A stretch of 48,955 nt of DNA from Bacillota bacterium. Its GTDB lineage: Bacteria; Bacillota; Clostridia; Lachnospirales; Lachnospiraceae. How positions within the stretch are numbered: position 1 is the stretch's first letter; each line of letters begins with the position of its first letter. Below, piece by piece: positions 17,037-25,532 of this stretch. The stretch covers positions 1-48,955 of the forward strand of contig JAEZKU010000022.1 in NCBI GenBank assembly GCA_023436065.1, read 5' to 3'. The notes below the pieces were generated by a model that had not been told where the DNA came from, made no database searches, and saw only the letters and a list, made by a program, of their open reading frames with translations. Position numbers and translations under genes: made by a program.

Positions 17037-17666
17037 CTATTTATCTTCTATGTCCTGTGCTGAACTGTTTTCTTCCTGAGCAGTCTGCTCTTGATCACGG
17101 TCAAAAAGAATGTCTGTTTCTTTGGCGGGCTCTTTCTCTTTCGGCCCTACAGCTACAGTTTCTGCCTTCCTCTTGTGAAAAAGTCGGTCTAAGAAGGCAA
17201 AATCCTCATCCTTGTAATAGAATATCGCAAGAATAAAAAGCAGGATGCAGGATACGGTCAGGAAGCTGTCCGCAATGTTAAACAGCGGGAAATCAATAAG
17301 CTCAAAGTAGATGAAATCTACTACATGTCCCAGAAGAAAACGGTCAATCAGATTGCCTACGGCACCGCCAAGGATCAATACAGCGATGACGCGGAGTGCT
17401 TTGAGCCTTTTCGTCTGAGGAATCTTAAAATACAGATATCCGATCAATATCATAATAATCAGGGTGAAAATGCTTAGAAACTGCACCTTTCCGCTCATAA
17501 TCCCCCATACTGCACCGGTATTCTCATGATATTGCAGGGATAATACGTTGGGTATGATTACCAGTGGATCCTGATTCATAAGGGTACTTCTTACCCAGAA
17601 CTTCACTGCCTGATCAATTCCCACAATAAAAATAAATAATATCAAATGCTTCATTCGTTCCTTCAT
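17037..17666 (-). CDS. lspA: Lipoprotein signal peptidase
   Basis: A 209-residue integral membrane peptidase (signal peptidase II) that cleaves lipoprotein signal peptides after diacylglyceryl modification. Four membrane segments are visible. The catalytic aspartates are in GNLIDRF near residue 107 and FNIADSF near 131. An unusual acidic, glutamine-rich tail of about 55 residues (KRKAETVAVGPKEKE, then EEN) follows the last helix. The start is ATG 17666, with GGAGG just before it; an in-frame ATG at 17678 would include that site. It is in the normal lspA-rluD order. Confidence 0.9.
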   Translation of the reverse strand: MKERMKHLILFIFIVGIDQAVKFWVRSTLMNQDPLVIIPNVLSLQYHENTGAVWGIMSGKVQFLSIFTLIIMILIGYLYFKIPQTKRLKALRVIAVLILGGAVGNLIDRFLLGHVVDFIYFELIDFPLFNIADSFLTVSCILLFILAIFYYKDEDFAFLDRLFHKRKAETVAVGPKEKEPAKETDILFDRDQEQTAQEENSSAQDIEDK

Positions 17667-17706
17667 AATGTCCTCCAATACAGATACCCGATGGTATGTA
17701 TTATCC

Positions 17707-18798
17707 TTAATTTATTATTGTATGAATAGCTTCCAGCATTTCATCCTTGGTCACGGTGGTATCAATCACAGAGCTTCCTATTCCGGTCAACAAAATGAAT
17801 TTCACATGATCTGCATCCATTTTCTTATCCAGTTTAGTTACCTCATAGATCTCCTCAGCCGATATACCGTTCGTGCTGATCGGTTGGCGAAACCGCTGAA
17901 TTGTTGCCAGAATATCTTGATAAGCCTCCTCACTGATATTACCGCGCTTCATGGAGAGATACGATGCCGCAGCCATCCCGATGCAGACGCATTCGCCGTG
18001 CAGTAAGGAGAAATTCTTAAGCTTCTCTACGGAATGACCGATCGTATGTCCGAAATTCAATAACGCACGATCACCCAGCTCCTTGGGATCCTGTTCTACG
18101 ACCGCTTTCTTTATCATACAGCTCCTGTTAATCATATCACGAAGGGATTCATATTTACGAGTACAGACCTTGATGGTATTATCCTTAATCCATTCGTAGA
18201 GAGTAGCATCTTTAATCAGTCCATGCTTGATGATCTCTCCCATTCCGGAATAGTATTCAGCCTCCGGCAGGGACAGAAGGGTTGAAATGTTCATATAAAC
18301 CAGCTTTGGCTGATAAAATGCTCCAACCATATTTTTATATGCCTTGAAATCAACACCGGTCTTTCCGCCGATACTGGAGTCCACCATGGCAAGCAGTGAG
18401 GTGGGGATCTGGATGAAACGAATTCCGCGAAGATAGGTTGCGGCAACATAACCAGTTAAGTCTCCTACGACTCCCCCGCCTAAAGCCACCAGTACATCAT
18501 TGCGGTCAAAACCAGCCTGAATCAGCTGTTCATAACATAAACCGACAGTATCAAGGGTTTTGCTTTTCTCTCCTGCCGTAAAGGTATAGCTATGGACTGA
18601 ACTTGCGATAGGAAAAAGCTGTCGTGATACAGCTTCAAGATAGAATTTTGCGACATTGCTGTCGGTCAGGATCATAAATCTCCGACCTTCCATGCCAAGC
18701 TCCTTGATCGCCTGAGTCAGCATTGTAAAATCAGGCTCAAGATGTATGTCATATGCCGGATGACCTTCGTAGTTTACTGTTAGTTTTAGATTCTTCAT
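17707..18798 (-). CDS. aroB: 3-dehydroquinate synthase
   Basis: A 363-residue shikimate-pathway enzyme that converts DAHP to 3-dehydroquinate with NAD and a metal. The NAD site is LVALGGGVVGDLTGYVAAT near residue 100, followed by the conserved PTSLLAMVDSSIGGKTGVD. The metal ligands are in GEIIKHGLI (Glu) and LNFGHTIGHSVE (two His). The length is normal. It sits between divIVA and lspA, where many Firmicutes carry ileS, so this placement is a lineage feature or a rearrangement. A hairpin at 18845 separates it from divIVA. Confidence 0.95.
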   Translation of the reverse strand: MKNLKLTVNYEGHPAYDIHLEPDFTMLTQAIKELGMEGRRFMILTDSNVAKFYLEAVSRQLFPIASSVHSYTFTAGEKSKTLDTVGLCYEQLIQAGFDRNDVLVALGGGVVGDLTGYVAATYLRGIRFIQIPTSLLAMVDSSIGGKTGVDFKAYKNMVGAFYQPKLVYMNISTLLSLPEAEYYSGMGEIIKHGLIKDATLYEWIKDNTIKVCTRKYESLRDMINRSCMIKKAVVEQDPKELGDRALLNFGHTIGHSVEKLKNFSLLHGECVCIGMAAASYLSMKRGNISEEAYQDILATIQRFRQPISTNGISAEEIYEVTKLDKKMDADHVKFILLTGIGSSVIDTTVTKDEMLEAIHTIIN

Positions 18799-18844
18799 TC
18801 TTCATCCCCTCATCGTATTTTCACTAGGACTAATTTATCAAAAT

Positions 18845-18884
18845 AAGCATAACCGCATCAATCATACGAGACGAGGTTATGCTT
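18845..18884 (-). terminator. Probable terminator between divIVA and aroB
   Basis: AAGCATAACC at 18845-18854 is perfectly complementary to GGTTATGCTT at 18875-18884. On the - strand it is followed by ATTTTGAT, a weak T-run, and the loop is about 20 nt. It follows the divIVA stop codon by 12 nt. Confidence 0.55.
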
Positions 18885-18896
18885 TCCTCTAATAAT

Positions 18897-19511
18897 CTAT
18901 TCATTCTTTATCGTGAAGAACTCAAATCCGTCCTCAGACAGATATTTCTGCTCTTCTGCCGAATTGCTTTCAGCTTCCTGTGAGCTATTCTGTTCAGATA
19001 GCTGTTTAATCGAAGAGGCATCAATCTCGGTTTCCTTGGTCTCCCTATATTGAAAATCCTCGATATTTACGGAAAAACTCTTACTGTTCAGAAGCTCAAG
19101 CTGAGCATGCAGCAGATTCTCAAAATGTATCTTGAATAAATCATATTGCTGCATCAGATTCAGGGTCTTATGCTCTAAGAATTTTATCTGCTTTCGTGAC
19201 TGCTCTATGATCAGGTCAGCCTTCACCCTGGCTTCGTTCTCAATGAGTTCCGCTTCCTTCAAAGCCGTTGCTTTCGTATCCTGAGCAGTCTTTTCTGCAA
19301 GAATTAATGCCTTTTGAAGGGTTTTCTCAATAGACTTGTAATAGCTTAAACTGTCGCTTTGCTCTTTCAGTTGTTTCTTAAGAGCTTCATTTTCCCCCAG
19401 TAATGCACCATAATCCTCAGAAAGATCGCTTAAGTACTGCTCAACATCTTTTTTATCATATCCAAGACCTGTCTTAAACTGCTTATTCAAAATTTCTGAA
19501 GCTGTTAGCAT
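18897..19511 (-). CDS. divIVA: DivIVA-type polar/septal coiled-coil protein
   Basis: A 204-residue protein that binds curved membrane at poles and septa and helps place the division site. The N-terminal signature is FKTGLGYDKKDVEQYLSDL, and a long coiled coil with heptads of Leu/Ala follows from about residue 30 to 140. The C-terminal tail is acidic and serine-rich. It is downstream of ylmH, in the standard ylm-divIVA order. The start is ATG 19511, with GGGGGA before it. Confidence 0.92.
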   Translation of the reverse strand: MLTASEILNKQFKTGLGYDKKDVEQYLSDLSEDYGALLGENEALKKQLKEQSDSLSYYKSIEKTLQKALILAEKTAQDTKATALKEAELIENEARVKADLIIEQSRKQIKFLEHKTLNLMQQYDLFKIHFENLLHAQLELLNSKSFSVNIEDFQYRETKETEIDASSIKQLSEQNSSQEAESNSAEEQKYLSEDGFEFFTIKNE

Positions 19512-19557
19512 ATTTCCCCCTGTTCCTGCGCACGCATAGTTTAATCTTGTTCTATCT

Positions 19558-20334
19558 TTATGCTGAGTATAATAATACTTTTACGCTATATCTTCCCTTT
19601 TTGGTCTGATAGGAGGTACCGGCAAAAACAAACTTTCCCATACCGCGTACCGATACGATGTCGTTCTCTTTCAGGGTGTAGCTGTTGGACAATATCTGCT
19701 TTCCTCCGACGAAGACCTTGCCTCCTTCAATTAATCCGGTCAGGCTGCTTCGGGAGCTTTTAAAGGCAACAGAAAGAATACTGTCGAGACGGACTGAGGA
19801 GACGGTCCCCAGGATCTCAGTAAATTTCGGCTGGAAATGAAAATCCTTCTGCTCTATGATTGTACAGGAAACCATCGTATGCTTCACCTTGGTCAGTTGT
19901 TCCGTGATGAACGGACTAATCGTAGTGTGAGTAAAAATAGTTCCCTTGTTGTCCTCTATGATAATATCTCCGATCTTACCGCGGTCCAGTCCAAGGTTTA
20001 GGACAGCACCGAGAAAATCACGATGATTGAGTGAATCGCTGAATTTCTGATTGATAGGCTCTACACGAATACAAGCAATCGGAAAAGCAATCTCTTCCTC
20101 CTTTGTAATCTGTTCATTTCCACAAAAACAAAGTATTTTCCTCTCGGCATCTGAAAAACCTCCGTTCGCAAAATACTTTATCCTGGGTAATTCATTTTTC
20201 AGACCGGATATCAGGCTCTGCTCATTCAGATTAAGAAAATCAGAAAACAGATTGATCCCTCGTTGATAGGAAGTGTTTGCCAAATCTAACAGCCGTTTGC
20301 GTAAAAGCTGTTCCTCTTTATCCTGATTCATCAT
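19558..20334 (-). CDS. ylmH: YlmH-type S4 RNA-binding protein
   Basis: A 258-residue protein. The first 180 residues have the YlmH-type domain with CIRVEPINQKFSDSLNHRDFLGAVLNLGLDRGKIGDI; Leu-Asn-x-Gly-x-Asp-Arg is a hallmark of the family. The C-terminal 70 residues form an S4 domain (VRLDSILSVAFKSSRSSL). In Bacillus this protein rescues stalled ribosomes and is linked to cell division by position. The start is ATG 20334, or the second ATG three bases later. The sepF stop lies 2 nt before it, so they are cotranscribed. Confidence 0.9.
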   Translation of the reverse strand: MMNQDKEEQLLRKRLLDLANTSYQRGINLFSDFLNLNEQSLISGLKNELPRIKYFANGGFSDAERKILCFCGNEQITKEEEIAFPIACIRVEPINQKFSDSLNHRDFLGAVLNLGLDRGKIGDIIIEDNKGTIFTHTTISPFITEQLTKVKHTMVSCTIIEQKDFHFQPKFTEILGTVSSVRLDSILSVAFKSSRSSLTGLIEGGKVFVGGKQILSNSYTLKENDIVSVRGMGKFVFAGTSYQTKKGRYSVKVLLYSA

Positions 20335-20336
20335 AA

Positions 20337-20906
20337 TTAGAACTTGGAGTGAAAAGTCGGAGGTTCAAAGCCGCTTTCCTGTATTAAATCAAGATAATCT
20401 CCGGAGATATCCACGGTATCGGGGGATACGATAAATATTGCATTGGAGATACGGTGCAGTTTGCCGTTGATTGCATATACGGAACCTGAGATGAAATCCA
20501 TGGTTCTCTGTGCAAGCTTGTCATCAAATCCTTCCAGATTGATTACAGTAGCTCTGCCGGTTAACAGCATGTCGCAAATTTCCTGAGAATCTTCAAAGGA
20601 AGTAGGTTTCATGATACAAACCTCGAGGCCCTTGGGTGTAGTACGGATAGGAACTACCTTACCTGTAGAAGTCTTTTCCGTCTTAGCAGTTCTTTCTCTC
20701 CTAAAATCAGTGGTGCTTGCAGGAGCAGGTGATATCTGCTGGCTCTTTGGTGCTTCTGTGTATCTTTCACTCTTTACTTCTTTTCGTTCCTCACGTTTTG
20801 CCCGCTTAAATTCTTTTTCGGACTCCTCTTGTAAATACTCCTCGTAATCGTCCTCATCCTCAGTCAATTTCATGGAATTTAAGAAACTTTTAAAAATATT
20901 CGACAT
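20337..20906 (-). CDS. sepF: SepF cell-division protein
   Basis: A 189-residue FtsZ-associated septum protein. The amphipathic N-terminal helix SNIFKSFLNSMKLTEDE anchors the protein to the membrane. A charged linker of about 80 residues follows, and the C-terminal core contains CIMKPTSFEDSQEICDMLL, ATVINLEGFDDKLAQRTMDF and NAIFIVSPDTVDI. The start is ATG 20906, with GGAGG 9 nt upstream; an ORF open to 20954 would place a non-conserved stretch before the helix. It lies between yggS and ylmH. Confidence 0.95.
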   Translation of the reverse strand: MSNIFKSFLNSMKLTEDEDDYEEYLQEESEKEFKRAKREERKEVKSERYTEAPKSQQISPAPASTTDFRRERTAKTEKTSTGKVVPIRTTPKGLEVCIMKPTSFEDSQEICDMLLTGRATVINLEGFDDKLAQRTMDFISGSVYAINGKLHRISNAIFIVSPDTVDISGDYLDLIQESGFEPPTFHSKF

Positions 20907-20963
20907 CCGTCTATACCTCCATCTCGCCGTTAACGGCATAAACATTTCTTTCAAAACAATTTT

Positions 20964-21695
20964 CTAGTGGCTGTAATCCCGTTCACCAAAAATGCCTGTC
21001 CCGACACGGACCATTGTGGCACCTTCTTCAATAGCCACCTCAAAATCTCCTGTCATGCCCATCGAAAGGATATCAAACTGTTCTAATGGTTTGGAAATGT
21101 TTCCATCATGAATATTATCAATGTTTTTTGTTTTTATGTCAACATATAATTGTCGCATTTTTTCAAAATACTTTCTGTTTTTTTCGGGATTTTCCACGTA
21201 TGGAGCGACTGTCATCAAACCTCTGACCCTTACATGTGTAAGGCTTTGCAGCTGCTTGATCAAGCCGGGTGTTTCCTTTGGACTGACCCCAAATTTGGTA
21301 TCTTCTCCGGCAATATTCACCTCGATCAGGATATCGCAGATCAGTCCCTTCTTAGCCGCTTCTTCCTCAACCTGCTCCGCGAGCCGCAAGGAATCTACGG
21401 AATGAATTAGCTCAGCCTTATCAATGATATACTTTACCTTATTACGCTGAAGGTGTCCGATCAGATGCCAATGCACTCCCTCAGTAAATTCTGACTGAAG
21501 GTCCTCATACTTCTGAACCAGCTCCTGCACCTTATTCTCTCCAAAATGGCGCATACCCAGCTGATACGCTTCTCTTAACATCTCATTCGGTTTGGTTTTA
21601 CTGACAGCGATCAGTGTGACCTCAGAACGCTTTCTGCCGGACCGATCACAGGCCGCTTGAATTCTCTGTTCGATATTTTGAATATTGTTTAGCAT
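20964..21695 (-). CDS. yggS: YggS/YlmE PLP homeostasis protein
   Basis: A 243-residue PLP-binding TIM-barrel protein that controls pyridoxal-phosphate levels. The PLP lysine is in LIAVSKTKPNEML near residue 35, and the conserved GMRHFGENKVQEL, WHLIGHLQRNKVKYI and LSMGMTGDFEVAIEEGATMVRVGTGIFG follow. The length is typical. It is the first of the ylm-type genes on this strand. A structured element (21779-21901) lies between it and the HlyD-like gene upstream. Confidence 0.95.
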   Translation of the reverse strand: MLNNIQNIEQRIQAACDRSGRKRSEVTLIAVSKTKPNEMLREAYQLGMRHFGENKVQELVQKYEDLQSEFTEGVHWHLIGHLQRNKVKYIIDKAELIHSVDSLRLAEQVEEEAAKKGLICDILIEVNIAGEDTKFGVSPKETPGLIKQLQSLTHVRVRGLMTVAPYVENPEKNRKYFEKMRQLYVDIKTKNIDNIHDGNISKPLEQFDILSMGMTGDFEVAIEEGATMVRVGTGIFGERDYSH

Positions 21696-21778
21696 AATGG
21701 TTTACTCCAATCCTGTAGGGTTTACGCAAGAGAAATATCATCTTTGTAGATGAATTCTTGTTGAGGTATATTTGATAA

Positions 21779-21901
21779 GACAAAAGGTCCAGCTGTGAGA
21801 CAGCTGGATGACTTGCATAAGAAAGCTCTCGGAAAGACGACTTTCCAGAGGCTTTCTTATGTAAGTCTATCATGTCACCTACGGTGACATGACCTTTTGT
21901 C
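21779..21901. other. Cloverleaf-forming element A (123 nt)
   Basis: Four perfect or nearly perfect stems close one another. P1 pairs 21779-21789 with 21891-21901 (11 bp, GACAAAAGGTC). P2 pairs 21789-21796 with 21800-21807, triloop GAG. P3 pairs 21110-type region 21810-21836 with 21841-21867 (about 27 bp with one bulge on each side, tetraloop ACGA). P4 pairs 21872-21879 with 21883-21890, triloop TAC. The linkers are AT between P2 and P3 and TATC between P3 and P4. It is too long for a tRNA and has no T-run for a terminator. It lies between the HlyD-like gene and yggS. Confidence 0.8.
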
Positions 21902-21982
21902 ATACTATACTGTAATTGATATGAATGATAGGCTGAACTTTGCAATAAGTAATTGAGCAATTACGTTGCTTCTACCCCACCC

Positions 21983-23392
21983 TTAATAGATAATCGCTTC
22001 ATCTACAGCCGTTGTTCCGTCCAAGGCGATCTGGTCATACGCGGACAGACCCTTCGGAGTGTTAATTTTCACTATAGCATATTCCTTGTTCTCATACAGT
22101 ATCTCAATCCTTCTAAATACTGCATAGCCTTGGTTTACGTTATATACACCGGTTAATTTATTCGTCAGACCCAGTCTGTACAGGTCGTTATTGCCTGAAT
22201 TACTCATTTCTTTTTTGACAGGATACTTGATACTGGTGTTGGCTTCAAAATCCTTCGTATCCACATATGCATAAGCATCATCCTCAAAATAGATTTCGGT
22301 TGGAGTAAAGGTATGCTTCGCCTCACCGCTCTTCTCATTATAGGTTTCCACGATCAGGCCTTCTTCTGTACTGTCTGCACCCTTGGTGAAGTATTCTTTA
22401 GGAACCAGATAGAATTCCTTCTCAATGATTGAGGATAAAGGTATCTTTAGGCCCTCAACCGTGTCAAAATCCAGCTTTACCTCCAGATAACGATCCTCTA
22501 TGTAATTGGAAAGGTATTTATTTAACGTAAGTTTGGCGAAGTAATCAGAACCGCGACTGCTTAAGGAAAGTGCTGCCGTAAGCTCCAGATCATCCTCCAG
22601 AATTGTGAAGCGGACCTGCTCCTTTTCGCTCAGCATGTCATATTGTTCCTCGGTCAGAGGAAGTATAATATTCCATTTCTCAGAGGAAATCAGCTTATAG
22701 ATCGGAGTATTCTGATCTATAATATCGGTAGTTCTAAGTCCTGTTCGGGAATACTCCTCTACCTTGAACATATCCTTTGTGACCTGGTCAGCCTCAATTT
22801 CCTCATAACCGTCGGTATAATAGGTTATGATACCGCTGCTTGGACTGGTCACGGCATTCAGATTGTAGGCTTGTCCGGTTGCATCGAGCAGGGTTTGCTG
22901 ATTATTTAATATTGTGGTGTTTAAGATATCGAGCACCGTACTTTCCGTATCATCCTTAAAATGATACACAGAGGAAAAATCATCATCGGTATAAGAGGAC
23001 CGGAAGGCATCAATAGAATGCATCAGCTCAGCACTATCCTGCTTTGAGATCTTGATGGGTACATCTCCGCTTGCCAGAATGTCACTCATCATACCGGAAT
23101 CATCGATGGAATAAACCGTCTCATTCTTAGCGACACGGGCACCCTCCTTCTTGTAGTAGGACACATAGCCTGCTTTATCGGAGGTGATGATTTTCTCATC
23201 CCGCAGGATCAAACCTGTTATACGGTTATCGACAGCGGTACTGCCTTCATGAACCTCATAGATGGTCAGTTGCTCTTTCGTAAAGTAAATGTATACGTTT
23301 ATCGCTATGTAAAGAAAAAGGATTAAGAACACGATGACACCGATATTAATACTCTTTCTTTTTTTGAATTTCACGACCTTTTGGTTGCTCAA
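21983..23392 (-). CDS. HlyD/efflux-adaptor-like membrane protein
   Basis: A 469-residue protein with one membrane segment near residues 16-32 (IGVIVFLILFLYIAINVYIYF) after a basic start (KFKKRKS). The rest is extracellular. A biotinyl-lipoyl-like hairpin is visible at ITSDKAGYVSYYKKEGARVAKNETVYSID, and a second one begins near SPSSGIITYYTDG, which is the HlyD/RND-adaptor pattern. No ABC or MFS partner is adjacent. It sits upstream of yggS-sepF, so its position hints at an envelope or division role (inference). Confidence 0.75.
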   Translation of the reverse strand: MSNQKVVKFKKRKSINIGVIVFLILFLYIAINVYIYFTKEQLTIYEVHEGSTAVDNRITGLILRDEKIITSDKAGYVSYYKKEGARVAKNETVYSIDDSGMMSDILASGDVPIKISKQDSAELMHSIDAFRSSYTDDDFSSVYHFKDDTESTVLDILNTTILNNQQTLLDATGQAYNLNAVTSPSSGIITYYTDGYEEIEADQVTKDMFKVEEYSRTGLRTTDIIDQNTPIYKLISSEKWNIILPLTEEQYDMLSEKEQVRFTILEDDLELTAALSLSSRGSDYFAKLTLNKYLSNYIEDRYLEVKLDFDTVEGLKIPLSSIIEKEFYLVPKEYFTKGADSTEEGLIVETYNEKSGEAKHTFTPTEIYFEDDAYAYVDTKDFEANTSIKYPVKKEMSNSGNNDLYRLGLTNKLTGVYNVNQGYAVFRRIEILYENKEYAIVKINTPKGLSAYDQIALDGTTAVDEAIIY

Positions 23393-23463
23393 GCTCCTGC
23401 CTCCTGAATATTACATTGATATCAAAATAGCATAGGTTACTATGCAGCATAGATACCTTTACC

Positions 23464-23492
23464 ATTATACTTACTTTTTAAGAAATTTTAAA
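23464..23492 (-). promoter_or_regulatory. Putative promoter of the HlyD-like gene
   Basis: A TATAAT -10 box (- strand, 23469-23464) with TTTAAA at a 17-base spacing (23492-23487). The -35 is weak. The rest of the 292-nt gap before DUF378 (23393-23684) shows no other convincing element. Confidence 0.5.
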
Positions 23493-23684
23493 CCCTTTTT
23501 TCGGTTTTTCATACAAACTAGAACTAATTTAACAGGAATGTAAAAGTTTGATAATACCAAAATTATATAGTAAATGTCGTTGAATGAATAAAATTCAAAT
23601 AAAGGGTTATGATATGAAAAGAGACAAAAATCAAGTGGGTTTCTGCGATTTGAATTACGTCATCCAAAATGAAGGAGGTTCGTT

Positions 23685-23882
23685 ATGAAAACATTAGATT
23701 ATATCGCTTTGGTCCTGGTTGTTATCGGTGCAGTGAACTGGGGATTAATCGGCTTTTTCAGCTTCGATTTGGTGAAAGCGATTTTCGGAGACATGACTGT
23801 TGTTTCTAGAATCATATATGCCCTTGTCGGTGTTTCCGGCTTATATGCTTTAAGCTTCTTCGGAAGACTGAGAAATGAATAA
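23685..23882 (+). CDS. DUF378 small membrane protein
   Basis: A 65-residue protein with two membrane segments. The signature is LDYIALVLVVIGAVNWGLIG, and a second helix IIYALVGVSGLYALSFF follows. This is the DUF378 (YuzA-like) family of unknown function. It is the only + strand gene between 13 and 49 kb. AAGGAGG is 7-8 nt before the ATG, and a strong bidirectional terminator follows. Confidence 0.95.
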   Translation: MKTLDYIALVLVVIGAVNWGLIGFFSFDLVKAIFGDMTVVSRIIYALVGVSGLYALSFFGRLRNE

Positions 23883-23913
23883 AAAAGAATATCTGTCTGA
23901 ATAAGACAAAAAC

Positions 23914-23945
23914 AGGAGCGCTAAATAACGAGCGCTCCTTAATTC
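23914..23945. terminator. Bidirectional terminator
   Basis: AGGAGCGCT at 23914-23922 pairs with AGCGCTCCT at 23931-23939. T-rich sequence follows on both strands (TTAATTCTTTTA on +, GTTTTTGTC on -), so it can end both the DUF378 gene and the convergent P-loop gene. Confidence 0.85.
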
Positions 23946-23967
23946 TTTTATTACGTTAAATATCATC

Positions 23968-24387
23968 TTACAATGATACAATGACATTCTTCTTCATGAT
24001 CTCAGGAAGTTGATCGCTATTCATGGAAATGCTGAGAATGAAATCAACATGGAATTCCTCAGATATCTTTTCTAATTTGGAGAATACTGATTCAAAATTA
24101 TCATCATTAATATAAGCTATTTTTAGGAAACTATCCAGGAAGATTGATTGTATGTCATGATTTCCGGACACGATACCGCAGATAAAACCGATAAATTCAC
24201 TACTGTTCTCGATGTAATAATCCCTGACATTCTCCAGGCGGATCTTATTACTGAGTTCGTACATGTGCTTGTTGCTTTTGTCAAGATAAACAATGCTTCC
24301 CTTTGCAGCCTTCACTTCGGTGTTTGCTTTGTCGATAAGGATTTTTGTCTTTCCCTTACCTTTTTCACCTGAAATAATCTGTATCAT
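23968..24387 (-). CDS. Small P-loop protein of unknown function
   Basis: A 139-residue protein beginning MIQIISGEKGKGKTKILID, so Walker A is at residues 7-14. SIVYLDKSNKHMYEL and FILSISMNSDQLPEIMKKNVIVSL give the remaining strands of a Rossmann-like fold. I see no clear Walker B or sensor motif. The start is ATG 24387 after AAGGAGG; 16 more in-frame codons upstream have no ribosome site. It is separate from the cell-shape genes upstream and has its own promoter. Confidence 0.7.
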   Translation of the reverse strand: MIQIISGEKGKGKTKILIDKANTEVKAAKGSIVYLDKSNKHMYELSNKIRLENVRDYYIENSSEFIGFICGIVSGNHDIQSIFLDSFLKIAYINDDNFESVFSKLEKISEEFHVDFILSISMNSDQLPEIMKKNVIVSL

Positions 24388-24466
24388 TGTAATCTCCTCC
24401 TTATGGTGGGCGCAACGTAAGATGTGCGGTGCCAAATATTAAATTGTATCATGGTTTTATAGTACA

Positions 24467-24495
24467 ATTATAGTACATATGGTATTGAAAAACAA
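24467..24495 (-). promoter_or_regulatory. Promoter of the small P-loop gene
   Basis: On the - strand TTGTTT (24495-24490) and TATAAT (24472-24467) are 17 bases apart. GTAC and TATAGTACA repeats flank the -10 box. Confidence 0.55.
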
Positions 24496-24546
24496 CTATA
24501 AAATTCCTTCTAAGGGTATTTTAATAATACGAATCAAGGAGCTGTT

Positions 24547-25512
24547 TTACTTAATATATCCAAGCAAAAATGACATTTGTGAGTATAAAGCTTCACTTCC
24601 GGAAGCCTTCATGATAACAGATATATACTCCTTACCGGCAGCATCCTTGGCAAGCAATACCAGGCAGCTACCTGCCTTCCTTGTCGTTCCGGTCTTCCCT
24701 CCGAGAATCTGGATACCTTCGGGTGTTTCAGTCTTACCGTTAATGTATTGATTGGTTGCTTCAAAGGTCTTCTCCTTAGCATTCCCATCCTTATCCTGAT
24801 ATACCGCCGTATAGGAATCAGTTCCTATGATGGAGCGGAAGGTATCATAGGATAATAACTCATGGAAAATCAGATACATATCATAAGCTGTAGTATATTG
24901 TTCATCATTATGAAGACCGTTGGAATTGACAAACTTCGTATGAACGGCACCAATTCGTGCAGCCTCTTCATTCATCTTCTGTACAAAGGCTTCTTCACTT
25001 CCGCTGATATGGTCAGCAATGGCGATCGCCGCGTCGTTACCTGAATAAACAAGAAGGCTTTTCAACAAGGCTTCCATAGAAATCAGGTCGCCTTCTTTAA
25101 AGCCGCATAGTTTTGCACCGCCTTCTGTGATATGGGATGCAGCATAACTGACTGTAACCTGATCGGTTAACTCCCCATATTGCAGAACCACAAGAGCTGT
25201 CATCAGCTTTGTCAGGCTTGCAGGATATAATCTGTCATAAACATGTTCAGCATAAAGAAGCTTTTGATCCGTAATGTCGACTAATAGGCTTGATCCGGAG
25301 CCGGACAATTCTTCGGCATTGCCGGTATTATCTTCCTGAGTCACCGTAACCAGATCTTCAGAAAAATAATCTGCCTGCGTCAGTTCGGTATCTACAGCTG
25401 TAGAATTGGATGCAGCTTGATAAAAGGTCAGAAGCTCTTTCGATTGTGAACAGCCTCCGAGGGATAATATAAGCAGACTAACGCAAAGACAAGTTATCAG
25501 CTTCTTTCTCAT
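24547..25512 (-). CDS. D-alanyl-D-alanine carboxypeptidase (lipoprotein)
   Basis: A 321-residue low-molecular-weight penicillin-binding protein that trims peptidoglycan pentapeptides. The N-terminus is a lipoprotein signal with the lipobox LSLGGC (Cys near residue 21). The active-site motifs are ASLTKLMT (SxxK), VYSGNDA (SxN) and GGKTGTTRKAGSC (KTG). There is no large C-terminal membrane-anchor domain, which the lipid anchor would replace. The start is ATG 25512 after GAGGTGG. It is the last gene of the shape/division cluster, 20 nt after mgsA. Confidence 0.93.
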   Translation of the reverse strand: MRKKLITCLCVSLLILSLGGCSQSKELLTFYQAASNSTAVDTELTQADYFSEDLVTVTQEDNTGNAEELSGSGSSLLVDITDQKLLYAEHVYDRLYPASLTKLMTALVVLQYGELTDQVTVSYAASHITEGGAKLCGFKEGDLISMEALLKSLLVYSGNDAAIAIADHISGSEEAFVQKMNEEAARIGAVHTKFVNSNGLHNDEQYTTAYDMYLIFHELLSYDTFRSIIGTDSYTAVYQDKDGNAKEKTFEATNQYINGKTETPEGIQILGGKTGTTRKAGSCLVLLAKDAAGKEYISVIMKASGSEALYSQMSFLLGYIK

Positions 25513-25532
25513 AGGAACCACCTCATTTATAA

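Noticed and set aside
24500..24523. Weak terminator after the D,D-carboxypeptidase gene
   Set aside because: AAAATACC..GGAATTTT has an imperfect stem of few G-C pairs and overlaps the next promoter; not strong enough to call.
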